Assembly (NCBI GenBank): GCA_043782425.1 | Contig: JAYWAM010000186.1 | Coordinates: 1-14,577, forward strand | From: JAYWAM01 sp043782425 | GTDB lineage: Bacteria > Pseudomonadota > Gammaproteobacteria > Burkholderiales > Usitatibacteraceae | Direction: 5' to 3' | Length of the DNA stretch: 14,577 nt | Shown here: in pieces, positions 1 to 5,918 of the stretch | Numbering within the stretch: position 1 is the first letter of the stretch | Layout of the letters: the number at the start of each line of letters is the position of its first letter | Position numbers and translations under genes: made by a program | Notes under the pieces: model-generated | The model's database searches: none | The model's input: the letters and a program-made list of their open reading frames with translations, nothing else | Told to the model about the DNA's origin: nothing

Positions 1-333
1 GGCCACATACATCTGGCCGAACAGCACCGGCGCGGTGATGACGAGATTGCCTGCGGGTTCCGCCGCCTCGGCCGTCAGCGCTGTCTCGGCGTCTTCAACC
101 GCGGTCAATAACTGGCGGCAATTTTCCAGATAGCGTTTGCCCTCTTCGGTCAGCGAAATGCGCCGCGTCGTCCGATTGAACAGGCGCACGCCCAGGTGCG
201 CCTCCAGAGCGGCGAGCGAACGCACCACCGCAGGCAGCGAGTAATCGAGCGTGCGCGCGGCGGCAGTGAGGCTGCCCTCGTCGGCGATGCGCATGAAAGT
301 GTGCATGGCTTTCAACTTATCCATGTCCGACAT
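1..333 (-). CDS. LysR-family transcriptional regulator, N-terminal part (cut by window edge)
   Basis: The first 111 codons of a LysR-type regulator read leftward and leave the window in frame, so the effector-binding domain is not visible. The visible part is the DNA-binding winged helix-turn-helix: residues about 5-65 include GSLTAAARTL, the recognition-helix region around SLPAVVRSLAALEAHLG, and the wing VRLFNRTTRRISLTEEG, all diagnostic of the family. The ATG at 333 gives MSDMDKLKAM; the ATG at 324 (MDKLKAM) is an equally family-like start, and neither has a strong ribosome binding site. The gene diverges from the glutathione S-transferase gene across 118 bp, the classic layout in which a LysR protein controls its neighbour and itself. 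That regulatory link is inferred. Confidence 0.93.
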   Translation of the reverse strand, partial: MSDMDKLKAMHTFMRIADEGSLTAAARTLDYSLPAVVRSLAALEAHLGVRLFNRTTRRISLTEEGKRYLENCRQLLTAVEDAETALTAEAAEPAGNLVITAPVLFGQMYVA

Positions 334-382
334 ATTAATCCACTTATCGGAGTAGTCAATTGCATATTTAGCCATTTATTCA

Positions 383-394
383 GTTTCATGAAAC
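383..394. promoter_or_regulatory. Perfect 12-bp palindrome in the LysR/GST divergent intergenic region
   Basis: GTTTCATGAAAC is a perfect palindrome midway between the two divergent start codons (333 and 452). A second, looser inverted repeat, GCAAC-N7-GTTGC, lies at 411-427. LysR proteins bind dyad sites in such regions, so this is the best operator candidate here. Its use by this LysR is inferred. Confidence 0.4.
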
Positions 395-451
395 AAACAT
401 AATGCGTTTCGCAACACATTTCGTTGCTCCGCCAACCTTAAGGACCGCACC

Positions 452-1099
452 ATGACTACTTCCGCCCGCATCCGCCCGGCACAGCCGATCAAGCTTTACC
501 GCTACCCGCTTTCCGGCCACAGCCATCGCGTTGAGTTATTTCTTGCGCTGCTCGATCTGCCGGTCGAGTTGATCGACGTTGACCTGGCAGCCGGGGCGCA
601 AAAAACGCCTGCGTATCTACAGATGAACCCCTTCGGCCAGGTGCCGGTGATTCAGGATGGTGATCTCACGCTGGCGGACTCGAACGCGATTCTGGTTTAC
701 CTCGCCGCTAAATACGCCGACGAACAATGGCTGCCGCGTGAACCCGCACGCGCGGCTGCGGTGCAAGGCTGGCTCAGCGTGGCGGCGGGGCTGGTGGCGT
801 TCGGCCCTGCTGCGGCCAGGCTGATCCAGCTTTTCAAGGCGCCGTTCAACGCGGATGAAGTGATAGCGCGCGCCAAGCGCCTGTTTGCCGTGATGGAAAA
901 TGAATTGCAAAAAGCGCCATTCCTCACCGGTGATGCACCCACCATCGCCGACATCGCCAACTACAGTTACATCGCGCACGCGCCGGAAGGCAACGTTTCG
1001 CTCACGCCGTATTCGCACTTGCGCGACTGGCTGGCGCGCATCGAAGGCTTGCCGCGCTTCGTGCCGATGGCGCGATCGGCGGTTGGCTTGGCGGCGTGA
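452..1099 (+). CDS. Glutathione S-transferase family protein
   Basis: A 215-residue cytosolic glutathione S-transferase, normal length for the family. The N-terminal thioredoxin-like domain (about residues 12-90) carries the YPLSGHSHRVELF active-site region (candidate catalytic Ser21 or Ser24), the cis-proline loop at QVPVI (Pro65) and the glutathione-contacting pair Asp76-Ser77 in ADSNAI. The all-alpha C-terminal domain contains TGDAPTIADI, the usual N-capping motif. The start is supported by AAGGA at 440-444, seven bases upstream. The stop lies four bases before the start of the downstream PNPOx-like gene, so the two are probably co-transcribed and controlled by the divergent LysR. The family conjugates glutathione to electrophiles or isomerises and dehalogenates small molecules; the substrate cannot be read from the sequence. 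Confidence 0.95.
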   Translation: MTTSARIRPAQPIKLYRYPLSGHSHRVELFLALLDLPVELIDVDLAAGAQKTPAYLQMNPFGQVPVIQDGDLTLADSNAILVYLAAKYADEQWLPREPARAAAVQGWLSVAAGLVAFGPAAARLIQLFKAPFNADEVIARAKRLFAVMENELQKAPFLTGDAPTIADIANYSYIAHAPEGNVSLTPYSHLRDWLARIEGLPRFVPMARSAVGLAA

Positions 1100-1103
1100 C
1101 AGC

Positions 1104-2078
1104 GTGACGCTGCCGCTTGCCCCCTTTCACGAAGGCGAATGCGCGGCGCAGGAGCGCGTCGGCGTGCGCGAAAAACTTGCGGCAGTGGGGCGCCACGCAA
1201 TCCGCGATTTCATGCCCGATCAGCATCGCGAATTCTTCAGCCTGCTGCCTTTCGTGATCGTCGGCACGGTGGATGACCAGGGCCAGCCCTGGGCCTCGGT
1301 GCTGGCCAATGCGCCGGGGTTTATCGAGTCGCCACGCGCGCGCGAACTCGCCATTCGCGCGCGCCCTCTTACGGCTGATCCACTCGCGCAAACCCTGCTT
1401 GCCGGAGCGCCTATCGGCTTGCTCGGCATTGAACCGCATACCCGGCGGCGCAACCGTATGAACGGCGTCGTTGAGAGTGTCACGGATGACAGCTTTCAGG
1501 TACGGGTGACCCAGAGTTTCGGTAACTGCCCCAAGTACATCCAGGCGCGAGAAGCGCAGTATGTTCACGGCGACAGCGACGCAAGGGTCGAACAAGTTGT
1601 ACACCGCACCGGGTTAAACGATGCAGCGCTACGCCGGATAATCCTGCGCGCAGACACGTTTTTCATCGCCAGCGCCTATCCTGCCAACAAGCGTGACGTC
1701 AGCAGCGCGGCGCATGGCGTGGATGTTTCGCATCGCGGCGGCAAGCCAGGCTTCGTCCGCGTGAACGACGACAGCACACTTACCGTCCCCGATTTTTCCG
1801 GCAACCTATTTTTCAACACCATAGGCAATCTGCTAGTCAATCCGCGCGCCGGTCTGCTGTTCATCGATTTCGACAACGGCGACCTGCTTTATCTGGCTGT
1901 TGAGAGCGAAATCATCTGGGAGGGCGAGCAAGTCAAAGCAATCGAGGGGGCGCAGCGCCTGCTGCGCTTGCGCGTGCGTACGGCGCTGCGTGTGGAAGCC
2001 TCTCTAGCGCTGCGCTGGAGCGCGGCACAGCTCTCGCCCTTTCTGGAGAGGCTGGAAAAAAAAGTGCAAGGACAGTGA
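1104..2078 (+). CDS. Pyridoxamine 5'-phosphate oxidase-related FMN-binding protein
   Basis: A 324-residue protein of the PNPOx-like split-barrel superfamily. The reading frame is open from 900, but everything before 1104 overlaps the GST gene, so I choose the GTG at 1104, four bases after the GST stop. Family-like sequence begins at once (PFHEGE, then GVREKL), which rules out the ATG at 1212 as the natural start. Conserved blocks are HREFFSLLPFVIVGTVD at about 41-57, a substrate and flavin loop RRRNRMNG at 114-121 and SFGNCPKYIQAR at 138-149; a second barrel-like half spans about 180-290. No ferredoxin or FAD reductase domain is fused, as occurs in some relatives. The role is probably flavin-dependent redox or detoxification with the adjacent GST. 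No obvious Shine-Dalgarno sequence precedes the GTG, so translation may be coupled to the GST gene. Confidence 0.9.
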   Translation: MTLPLAPFHEGECAAQERVGVREKLAAVGRHAIRDFMPDQHREFFSLLPFVIVGTVDDQGQPWASVLANAPGFIESPRARELAIRARPLTADPLAQTLLAGAPIGLLGIEPHTRRRNRMNGVVESVTDDSFQVRVTQSFGNCPKYIQAREAQYVHGDSDARVEQVVHRTGLNDAALRRIILRADTFFIASAYPANKRDVSSAAHGVDVSHRGGKPGFVRVNDDSTLTVPDFSGNLFFNTIGNLLVNPRAGLLFIDFDNGDLLYLAVESEIIWEGEQVKAIEGAQRLLRLRVRTALRVEASLALRWSAAQLSPFLERLEKKVQGQ

Positions 2079-2138
2079 TAAAATAATAATGCGTATTTTG
2101 ATCTACCTTCCCGCTAACCATTTCTACTTGGAGAGATT

Positions 2139-2624
2139 ATGAAAACAGGTTTCATTGCAGTAATGAAGAGGTTCTTCGTTTGTATCGTTGCCTGCTCAGC
2201 ATGGCCTGCATTATCAGCAACACAGGGAACTGAAGCGCAGGTGTCAGATGCGTTGGCATCCGTAGGGCAAGTGCCTGACTTTACCTGCACTTCTGCGGCT
2301 GGTGAATTCTGGCCGGTTGAAGTTCGTTACACTAGCGCCGATGGATTGCTCTACGTCAAAGTCAGCCAACCAGCAGGGATCATTCATTATCGTTTACCGT
2401 ATCCGGGAAGCTTGAACGTTGATACTGCGAACCTCACCTCAACGGGCTTTGTTCTCACCGCATCGCGTCCGCTAAATGATAAGGCCATCATTCAAGCGGC
2501 AGCGATTCCCTCAGCGTATGGCCCGTATACCGTTACCACCCACCTTGATCTGAAAATCAACGTCTATCAGCGCTTCATCAAGGACATTAATATTTCTAAT
2601 TGTTCTGGGTACCCCCAAATGTAG
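2139..2624 (+). CDS. Small exported protein of unknown function
   Basis: A 161-residue protein that I do not recognise. The start at 2139 has TGGAGAG immediately upstream with suitable spacing. The N-terminus is a typical Sec signal peptide: basic residues MKTGFIAVMKR, a hydrophobic core FFVCIVACSAWPAL and a likely cleavage at SAT around residue 27. The mature part is about 134 residues, predicted beta-rich, with two cysteines (FTCTSA and ISNCSG near the C-terminus) that could form a disulfide in the periplasm. It reads the same way as the PNPOx-like gene 60 bp upstream but has no evident functional link to it. Its base composition is lower in G+C than that of the GST and PNPOx genes, which may mark the edge of an accessory segment. 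Confidence 0.75.
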   Translation: MKTGFIAVMKRFFVCIVACSAWPALSATQGTEAQVSDALASVGQVPDFTCTSAAGEFWPVEVRYTSADGLLYVKVSQPAGIIHYRLPYPGSLNVDTANLTSTGFVLTASRPLNDKAIIQAAAIPSAYGPYTVTTHLDLKINVYQRFIKDINISNCSGYPQM

Positions 2625-2657
2625 ACTCAAGGGCATCACTTAAAATCTTCTTGTCAT

Positions 2658-2782
2658 GGGTGCGATTCAACCTGATGTGGCAAGCAAGCGTAGGATGGGT
2701 TGAGCGTAGCGATACCCATCAATCCACCAAGCAAACGATCCATCAATCAAACCCGCTTCCCGCATCAGTTTGAATCGCACCC
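2658..2782. mobile_element. MITE-like inverted-repeat element, copy A (125 bp)
   Basis: Starts with GGGTGCGATTCAACCTGATG (2658-2677, arm continuing to 2680) and ends with its reverse complement (2760-2782): 23-bp arms with two mismatches. A 7-bp direct repeat CTTGTCA flanks it at 2650-2656 and 2784-2790, one base outside each arm, as expected for a target-site duplication. The interior codes for nothing and holds a separate small hairpin (2694-2720). The same arms bound copy B at 8412-8599. No transposase is present, so any mobility would be in trans. Confidence 0.6.
2694..2720. repeat. GATGGGT...ACCCATC hairpin repeat inside copy A
   Basis: GATGGGT (2694-2700) pairs perfectly with ACCCATC (2714-2720) around a 13-base loop that includes TGAGCGTAGCG. 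This resembles the GTAGGATGGGTTGAGCG-type short repeat seen dispersed in many proteobacterial genomes. That relationship is from memory and would need a genome-wide count. Confidence 0.5.
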
Positions 2783-2784
2783 CC

Positions 2785-2812
2785 TTGTCACCCCGCGAAA
2801 GCGGGAATGACA
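2785..2812. repeat. GCGAAAGC hairpin repeat, copy 1
   Basis: A nearly perfect stem: TTGTCA at 2785-2790 pairs with TGACAA near 2808-2813, and CCCGC pairs with GCGGG around a GAAA tetraloop. It is the same family as the two copies at 8481-8506 and 8525-8550. It touches the right edge of element A; its first bases are the CTTGTCA repeat. An A/T-rich stretch follows, so weak terminator activity is possible. Confidence 0.65.
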
Positions 2813-2840
2813 AATTATTTTAGACGCCCTCTTTTGACGA

Positions 2841-2874
2841 AAGTCGCCTTACTTTGTAAGACTTGTGCTATACT
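2841..2874 (+). promoter_or_regulatory. Extended -10 promoter and bulged palindrome ahead of the AbrB/PIN module
   Basis: TATACT at 2869-2874 preceded by TGC gives an extended -10; no good -35 is seen at the usual distance. Immediately upstream, AAGTCGCCTTAC (2841-2852) faces GTAAGACTT (2856-2864), an inverted repeat interrupted by a three-base bulge. AbrB-type antitoxins commonly repress their own promoters at such dyads, so this is a plausible autoregulatory operator (inference). Confidence 0.45.
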
Positions 2875-2905
2875 GCACCCCTCACTAGACCAGAAGGAGA
2901 TAGTG

Positions 2906-3157
2906 ATGGCAATGATGACTGTTTCCTCCAAAGGACAGGTGGTTCTTCCCGCCGACATTCGCAGGCGGCTGGGGCTGATGGTCGGCACACGGATGGAAAT
3001 TATCGAGGAGGCAGACGGCGTACGGCTGGTGGTATCTCGCCCAGTTAAGGCTGCTAACATCGCCGCTTGCGCAGGCATGGTGACTGCCCCCACAAAAGGC
3101 AAGGCGCGCAGCTTATTCGATTTCGATCCGGCTTCGATATTGAACAAGAAAAAATGA
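2906..3157 (+). CDS. vapB: AbrB/MazE-type antitoxin (VapB-like)
   Basis: An 83-residue protein. An upstream in-frame ATG (2807) exists, but AAGGAGA at 2894-2900 fixes the start at 2906 (MAMMTVSSKGQ). Residues 4-46 are a swapped-hairpin AbrB DNA-binding domain: VSSKGQVVLPADIRRRLGL, then a GTRMEIIEE strand and a VRLVVSRP strand. The C-terminal tail is flexible and ends KARSLFDFDPASILNKKK, the position where such antitoxins usually wrap the toxin; the FDFDP segment is the likely neutralising element. The stop overlaps the PIN toxin start by four bases (ATGA), so the two are translated together. The expected role is to bind and silence the toxin and, with it, repress the operon. Confidence 0.9.
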   Translation: MAMMTVSSKGQVVLPADIRRRLGLMVGTRMEIIEEADGVRLVVSRPVKAANIAACAGMVTAPTKGKARSLFDFDPASILNKKK

Positions 3158-3564
3158 ACGCGATTGACACCAATGTGCTGGCGCGCTTTTTCATCAACGA
3201 TGCGGACGATCCTGAAGCTGCCAAACAACGACCGGTCGCCATTGCCGCACTGACAGGCAAGGTGTATGTGCCAATGTCCGTCATCTTGGAATTCGAGTGG
3301 GTAATGCGCGGCTTTTATGCGCTTTCGCGTAAGGACATTCGGCGCGTGTTTGAGTCACTGTGTGGCTTGGAGAATGTGCAAATCGAAAACCGCGGCAGCG
3401 TGCTCGCCGCATTGAATGGCCATCAACGCGGTCTGGATTTTGCAGACGCGCTACACCTTGCATGCGCGAATTCTTGCAGCATATTTTTAAGCTTCGACCG
3501 ACGCCTACAGAAGCGCGCGAATGCGGCTGGCCTGACACCAACAGTTGAAGCACCCAAAGCGTAA
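3154..3564 (+). CDS. vapC: PIN-domain ribonuclease toxin (VapC-like)
   Basis: A 136-residue PIN-domain protein, full length for VapC toxins. The acidic metal-binding residues are all in place: Asp5 in AIDTNVLARFF, Glu46 in VILEFEWVMR, Asp95 and Asp98 in GLDFADALHLA, and Asp115 in SFDRRLQKRA. These toxins are Mg-dependent endoribonucleases that cleave tRNA or rRNA and arrest growth when the antitoxin is degraded. The start overlaps the antitoxin stop by ATGA, and no separate ribosome binding site is evident, so synthesis depends on translational coupling. The module appears intact and probably functional; the specific RNA target cannot be inferred. The frame stays readable for about 20 codons after the stop, which I regard as chance. 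Confidence 0.92.
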   Translation: MNAIDTNVLARFFINDADDPEAAKQRPVAIAALTGKVYVPMSVILEFEWVMRGFYALSRKDIRRVFESLCGLENVQIENRGSVLAALNGHQRGLDFADALHLACANSCSIFLSFDRRLQKRANAAGLTPTVEAPKA

Positions 3565-3674
3565 CAGCCAAAAGCCCATGCAGAAGCGGTTGAAGCATTA
3601 AGGCGTCATTTGCTTAGCACGCTTGTCTAACCGCAAATTCCCAGAAAGACAGCATCGCAATAACCGACTCTCGA

Positions 3675-4571
3675 ATGGACGTCAAGCAACCGGTTATAGA
3701 CGACACGCTCGTGCGTCGTCTGGTGGCCAGCCAATTTCCGCAATGGTCAGATCTCCCGGTCTGGCCGGTTGCGGCCAGCGGGTGGGACAACAGAACCTTT
3801 CACTTGGGCGAGCACATGATAGTGCGCCTGCCGAGCGCTGCGGACTATGAGATGCAGGTGGAAAAGGAGCAGTTGTGGCTACCAAGACTGGCGCCATTGC
3901 CGCCTCTTCCGATTCCAGCGCCTCTAGCGCTTGGAGAGCCGACGGAAGGTTATCCCTGGAAGTGGTCCATCTACCGCTGGCTTGACGGCGACACCGCCGT
4001 CCCAGAGCGCATAGCCAATCTGCGCGACTTCGCGGCCAGCCTTGCGCAATTTCTCATCGCTCTACAGCGCATCGACCCCACAGGCGGACCTCCGCCTGGA
4101 CCGCACAATTTCTATCGTGGTGGTTCGCTAACGACTTACGACGCGGAGACGCGGAAGGCGATAACCGTCCTGGAGGACAGAATTGATGCCGTCGCTGCTA
4201 CCGAGGTCTGGGAAGCGGCGCTTGCGAGCACCTGGCAAGGTTCGTCGGTGTGGATCCACGGCGACGTCAGCACTGGGAACCTGCTGGTGCAAGGTGGCAA
4301 GTTGAGTTCGGTCATCGATTTTGGGCAGATGGGAGTAGGCGACCCCGCCTGCGATCTGTCAATCGCCTGGACATTGTTCGGCGGCGAAAGCCGCGAAGTT
4401 TTCCGCACTATGCTTCCTCTCAACGCCGATACATGGGCCCGCAGTCGCGGCTGGACTTTATGGAAAGCCTTGATCGTTGCGGTCGACCACACGAATACAA
4501 ACGCCGTCGAAGCTGCGCAACCTTGGCGCATCATCGATGAAGTGCTTGGGGATCACATGCGTAGAGCCTGA
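3675..4571 (+). CDS. Aminoglycoside phosphotransferase (APH)-fold kinase
   Basis: A 298-residue protein with the APH/choline-kinase fold. The N-lobe contains MIVRLPS (residues 48-54), the ATP-binding strand of the family. The catalytic loop is IHGDVSTGNLLV, with His195, Asp197 and Asn202, and the metal-binding IDFG follows at 214-217 with the typical GDPACDLS extension. The hydrophobic C-terminal lobe is complete, so the enzyme looks active. Family members phosphorylate aminoglycosides or, very often, small hydroxylated metabolites; close resemblance to a characterised resistance enzyme is not apparent, so I would not call it a resistance gene. The ATG at 3675 is used because family sequence begins soon after it; no strong Shine-Dalgarno sequence is seen. 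It lies alone between two toxin-antitoxin modules, a setting typical of integrated accessory cassettes. Confidence 0.88.
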   Translation: MDVKQPVIDDTLVRRLVASQFPQWSDLPVWPVAASGWDNRTFHLGEHMIVRLPSAADYEMQVEKEQLWLPRLAPLPPLPIPAPLALGEPTEGYPWKWSIYRWLDGDTAVPERIANLRDFAASLAQFLIALQRIDPTGGPPPGPHNFYRGGSLTTYDAETRKAITVLEDRIDAVAATEVWEAALASTWQGSSVWIHGDVSTGNLLVQGGKLSSVIDFGQMGVGDPACDLSIAWTLFGGESREVFRTMLPLNADTWARSRGWTLWKALIVAVDHTNTNAVEAAQPWRIIDEVLGDHMRRA

Positions 4572-4738
4572 GGCAACTAAACGCCGCTAAATGGGCCAAT
4601 CACATTCGGGTGCAAAGCGACCATTGTATTGGCGCGACTGATGATTCAAACTGGTGTTGCCGAGAAGGTCTATCTAGTTTGAATAGAATAGTTAGTCTCT
4701 GAATCCGAATATTCCCTGAAAATGTGATCAATAGCCAA

Positions 4739-4766
4739 TTGACTTCCGTACCGTATAAGGTACAAT
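4739..4766 (+). promoter_or_regulatory. Sigma-70 promoter with embedded palindromic operator for the HigBA-type module
   Basis: TTGACT (4739-4744), a 16-base spacer and TACAAT (4761-4766) form a strong promoter. Between the boxes and overlapping the -10 is the perfect inverted repeat GTACC-N6-GGTAC (4748-4763). This is an ideal place for the antitoxin-toxin complex to block RNA polymerase, the usual autoregulation in this class. Predicted transcription would begin near 4773, at or just before the fossil start codon at 4774. Confidence 0.65.
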
Positions 4767-4773
4767 TCTCTTC

Positions 4774-4818
4774 ATGGCAAGTGCGCCAAGACTAGCTGTT
4801 GTTTTCTATACAACGTAA
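4774..4818 (+). pseudogene. Fossil or leader ORF duplicating the toxin N-terminus (14 codons)
   Basis: ATG at 4774 to TAA at 4816-4818 encodes MASAPRLAVVFYTT. The downstream toxin begins MKSAPRLVAVFYTS, so 11 of 14 residues match. Most base differences are at third codon positions, so the two copies diverged while coding for protein rather than by recent duplication. The start codon lies about where transcription from the 4739-4766 promoter should begin, and no Shine-Dalgarno sequence is possible. It is either the remnant of a lost paralogous toxin gene or a short leader ORF. See findings. Confidence 0.6.
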
Positions 4819-4846
4819 CGCCGTGAGGCGCAAAAAGGAATTTGAA

Positions 4847-5201
4847 ATGAAAAGTGCACCTAGGCTGGTCGCCGTTTTCTATACCTCCGCAAGCGGCAAT
4901 GAACCGGTGCGCGAATGGTTGAAAAATATGATCAAACAGGACCGACGCTCGATCGGTGAAGACATTGCGTACGTTCAATACAAATGGCCCATTTGGCAAA
5001 CCACGCGTGGATCATTTGCACGGAGGAATTTGGGAAATCAGAACATCGCTCGGTAATCGCATTGCGCGTACGTTCTTTGCAGTAGATGACGGTACGATGA
5101 TTTTGTTGCATGGATTCGTCAAAAAGACGCAGCAAACCCCGGCCAGCGAAATTGCGCTGGCCGAAAAACGATTCAAGGAGTACCAACATGGCAAAACGTA
5201 A
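4847..5201 (+). pseudogene. HigB/RelE-type toxin (phage Gp49-like family), frameshifted
   Basis: Two adjacent frames together make one complete Gp49/HigB-like toxin of 117 residues. The first frame starts at 4847 (AAAAGGAA upstream) and reads MKSAPRLVAVFYTS ... IGEDIAYVQYKWPI. Family sequence resumes one frame over as GKPRVDHLHGGIWEIRTS, then IARTFFAVDDGTMILLHGFVKKTQQTP. The break is the ATTT at 4991-4994: removing one T restores the whole protein, so this is a single-base insertion. Without repair the first frame ends near residue 69 and lacks the catalytic half. The open frame's end overlaps the antitoxin start by 14 bases, the normal toxin-first HigBA order. The intact protein would be a ribosome-dependent mRNA interferase. 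A sequencing error in a short T run is the main alternative. Confidence 0.85.
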
Positions 5202-5499
5202 TCCGCACGCCGGATCAAACTTCGATGACTTCCTCAAAGATGAAGGCATGTTTGAAGAGGTGCAGGCCAAAGCGCTTAAACGAGCACTGGCCGAACAGAT
5301 TGAAGAAAGTATGCAGGCCGCCAATATTTCCAAAGTGAAGATGGCCGAGATGATGGCAACCAGCCGCTCGCAACTGGATCGTGTGCTCGACCCGGATAAC
5401 GTCGCGATTCAACTCGATACTCTGATGAAAGCGGCGCGGGCGGTCGGCAAGACAGTTGAGATCAAAATCAGGAATGCCAAGAAGACAGCGCATGCGTGA
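5188..5499 (+). CDS. HigA-like XRE-family antitoxin
   Basis: A 103-residue antitoxin with AAGGAG at 5175-5180, seven bases before the ATG at 5188. Residues about 28-75 form the helix-turn-helix: ALAEQIEESMQAANISK, then VKMAEMMATSRSQLDRVLDP, with the second helix pair following the usual XRE pattern. The C-terminal strand KTVEIKIRNAKK is typical of antitoxins paired with Gp49/HigB toxins. It is expected to bind the GTACC-N6-GGTAC operator upstream and to neutralise the toxin. The antitoxin is intact while its toxin is frameshifted, the usual direction of decay because loss of the antitoxin first would be lethal. Confidence 0.88.
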   Translation: MAKRNPHAGSNFDDFLKDEGMFEEVQAKALKRALAEQIEESMQAANISKVKMAEMMATSRSQLDRVLDPDNVAIQLDTLMKAARAVGKTVEIKIRNAKKTAHA

Positions 5500-5533
5500 T
5501 GCGACGTGCGGTGTCAGGGAATATCATGACTGT

Positions 5534-5548
5534 TCGAAAATATTTCGA
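5534..5548. terminator. Possible weak hairpin between convergent genes
   Basis: TCGAAA-ATA-TTTCGA has perfect 6-base arms around a three-base loop. It sits between the end of the plus-strand antitoxin gene (5499) and the end of the minus-strand monooxygenase gene (5571). It has low G+C and no long T run, so terminator activity is only suggested by position. Confidence 0.25.
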
Positions 5549-5570
5549 TCCTGTCCCCATAGGTTCTTGC

Positions 5571-5918
5571 TTAACCCCCGTGTTTAGCCCGTGAATCCTC
5601 CGGCGCGCCAGCGCGCTCGCGCATGCCGTAGTCGCGAATAATTCGAGCGACGCGCAAACGGTAGTCGTCGAAAATGTGCTCCCGTCCCGCAGCTTGAATG
5701 CTACGGTGGGCCTCGAGATTGCGCCAATTTCGTACCGCTTCTTCATCGCGCCAAAACGAAAGCGAGAGAATCTTTCCCGGTTCAGAGAGGCTTTCAAAGC
5801 GTTCAATCGATATAAAGCCGTCAAAGTCATTGAGCTGCGGGCGCAATACCGCTGCGGCGTCAAGATAATCAGCTTTGTGCGCGGCGTTCGTTTTGGCCTC
5901 AAAAATGACCGCGATCAT
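5571..5918 (-). CDS. Antibiotic biosynthesis monooxygenase (ABM) family protein, intact
   Basis: A 115-residue ferredoxin-fold protein starting MIAVIFEAKTN. I choose the ATG at 5918 over the one at 5924 because GGGAG lies seven bases upstream and because it gives a clean ATGA overlap with the upstream NIPSNAP stop. Family hallmarks are ADYLDAAAVLRPQLND, then DGFISIERFESLSEPGKILSLSFWRDEEAVRNWRN at about residues 34-68, and the tail DYGMRERAGAPEDSRAKH, usual in bacterial stand-alone ABM proteins. Such dimeric proteins are cofactor-free monooxygenases or degrade reactive quinones, heme or signalling molecules. It is the last gene of the minus-strand unit, downstream of NIPSNAP. A truncated paralogue lies at 7175-7306 with the same opening MIAVIFE. 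Confidence 0.93.
   Translation of the reverse strand: MIAVIFEAKTNAAHKADYLDAAAVLRPQLNDFDGFISIERFESLSEPGKILSLSFWRDEEAVRNWRNLEAHRSIQAAGREHIFDDYRLRVARIIRDYGMRERAGAPEDSRAKHGG

Noticed and set aside
900..1103. Upstream extension of the PNPOx-like frame to 900
   Set aside because: It would overlap about 200 bases of GST with low-complexity Arg/Ser-rich translation; family sequence begins just after 1104.
1002..1604. 200-codon open frame on the minus strand
   Set aside because: It is antisense to the GST and PNPOx-like genes. The translation is Arg/Ala-rich without motifs, and there is no ribosome binding site.
3565..3630. Open frame after the PIN toxin stop (PKAHAEAVEALRRHLLSTLV)
   Set aside because: It could be read as a C-terminal remnant or readthrough tail. 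It is only about 20 codons, lacks a start, and the toxin ends at the usual family position, so chance is more likely.
3675..4571. Calling the APH-fold protein an aminoglycoside resistance gene
   Set aside because: The catalytic motifs are shared by the whole APH/choline kinase superfamily, and nothing in the sequence ties it to a known resistance enzyme.
4643..4685. GATTCAAACTGGTG and TAGTTTGAAT, like a third pair of element ends
   Set aside because: Only about 9-13 bases of the arm match and the outer part (GGGTGC) is missing on both sides. It is too degenerate to claim a third copy.
4985..5000. Programmed ribosomal frameshift in the HigB-like toxin
   Set aside because: There is no slippery heptamer, stop-codon shift site or downstream structure of the kind used in known examples; a +1 base insertion explains the data more simply.
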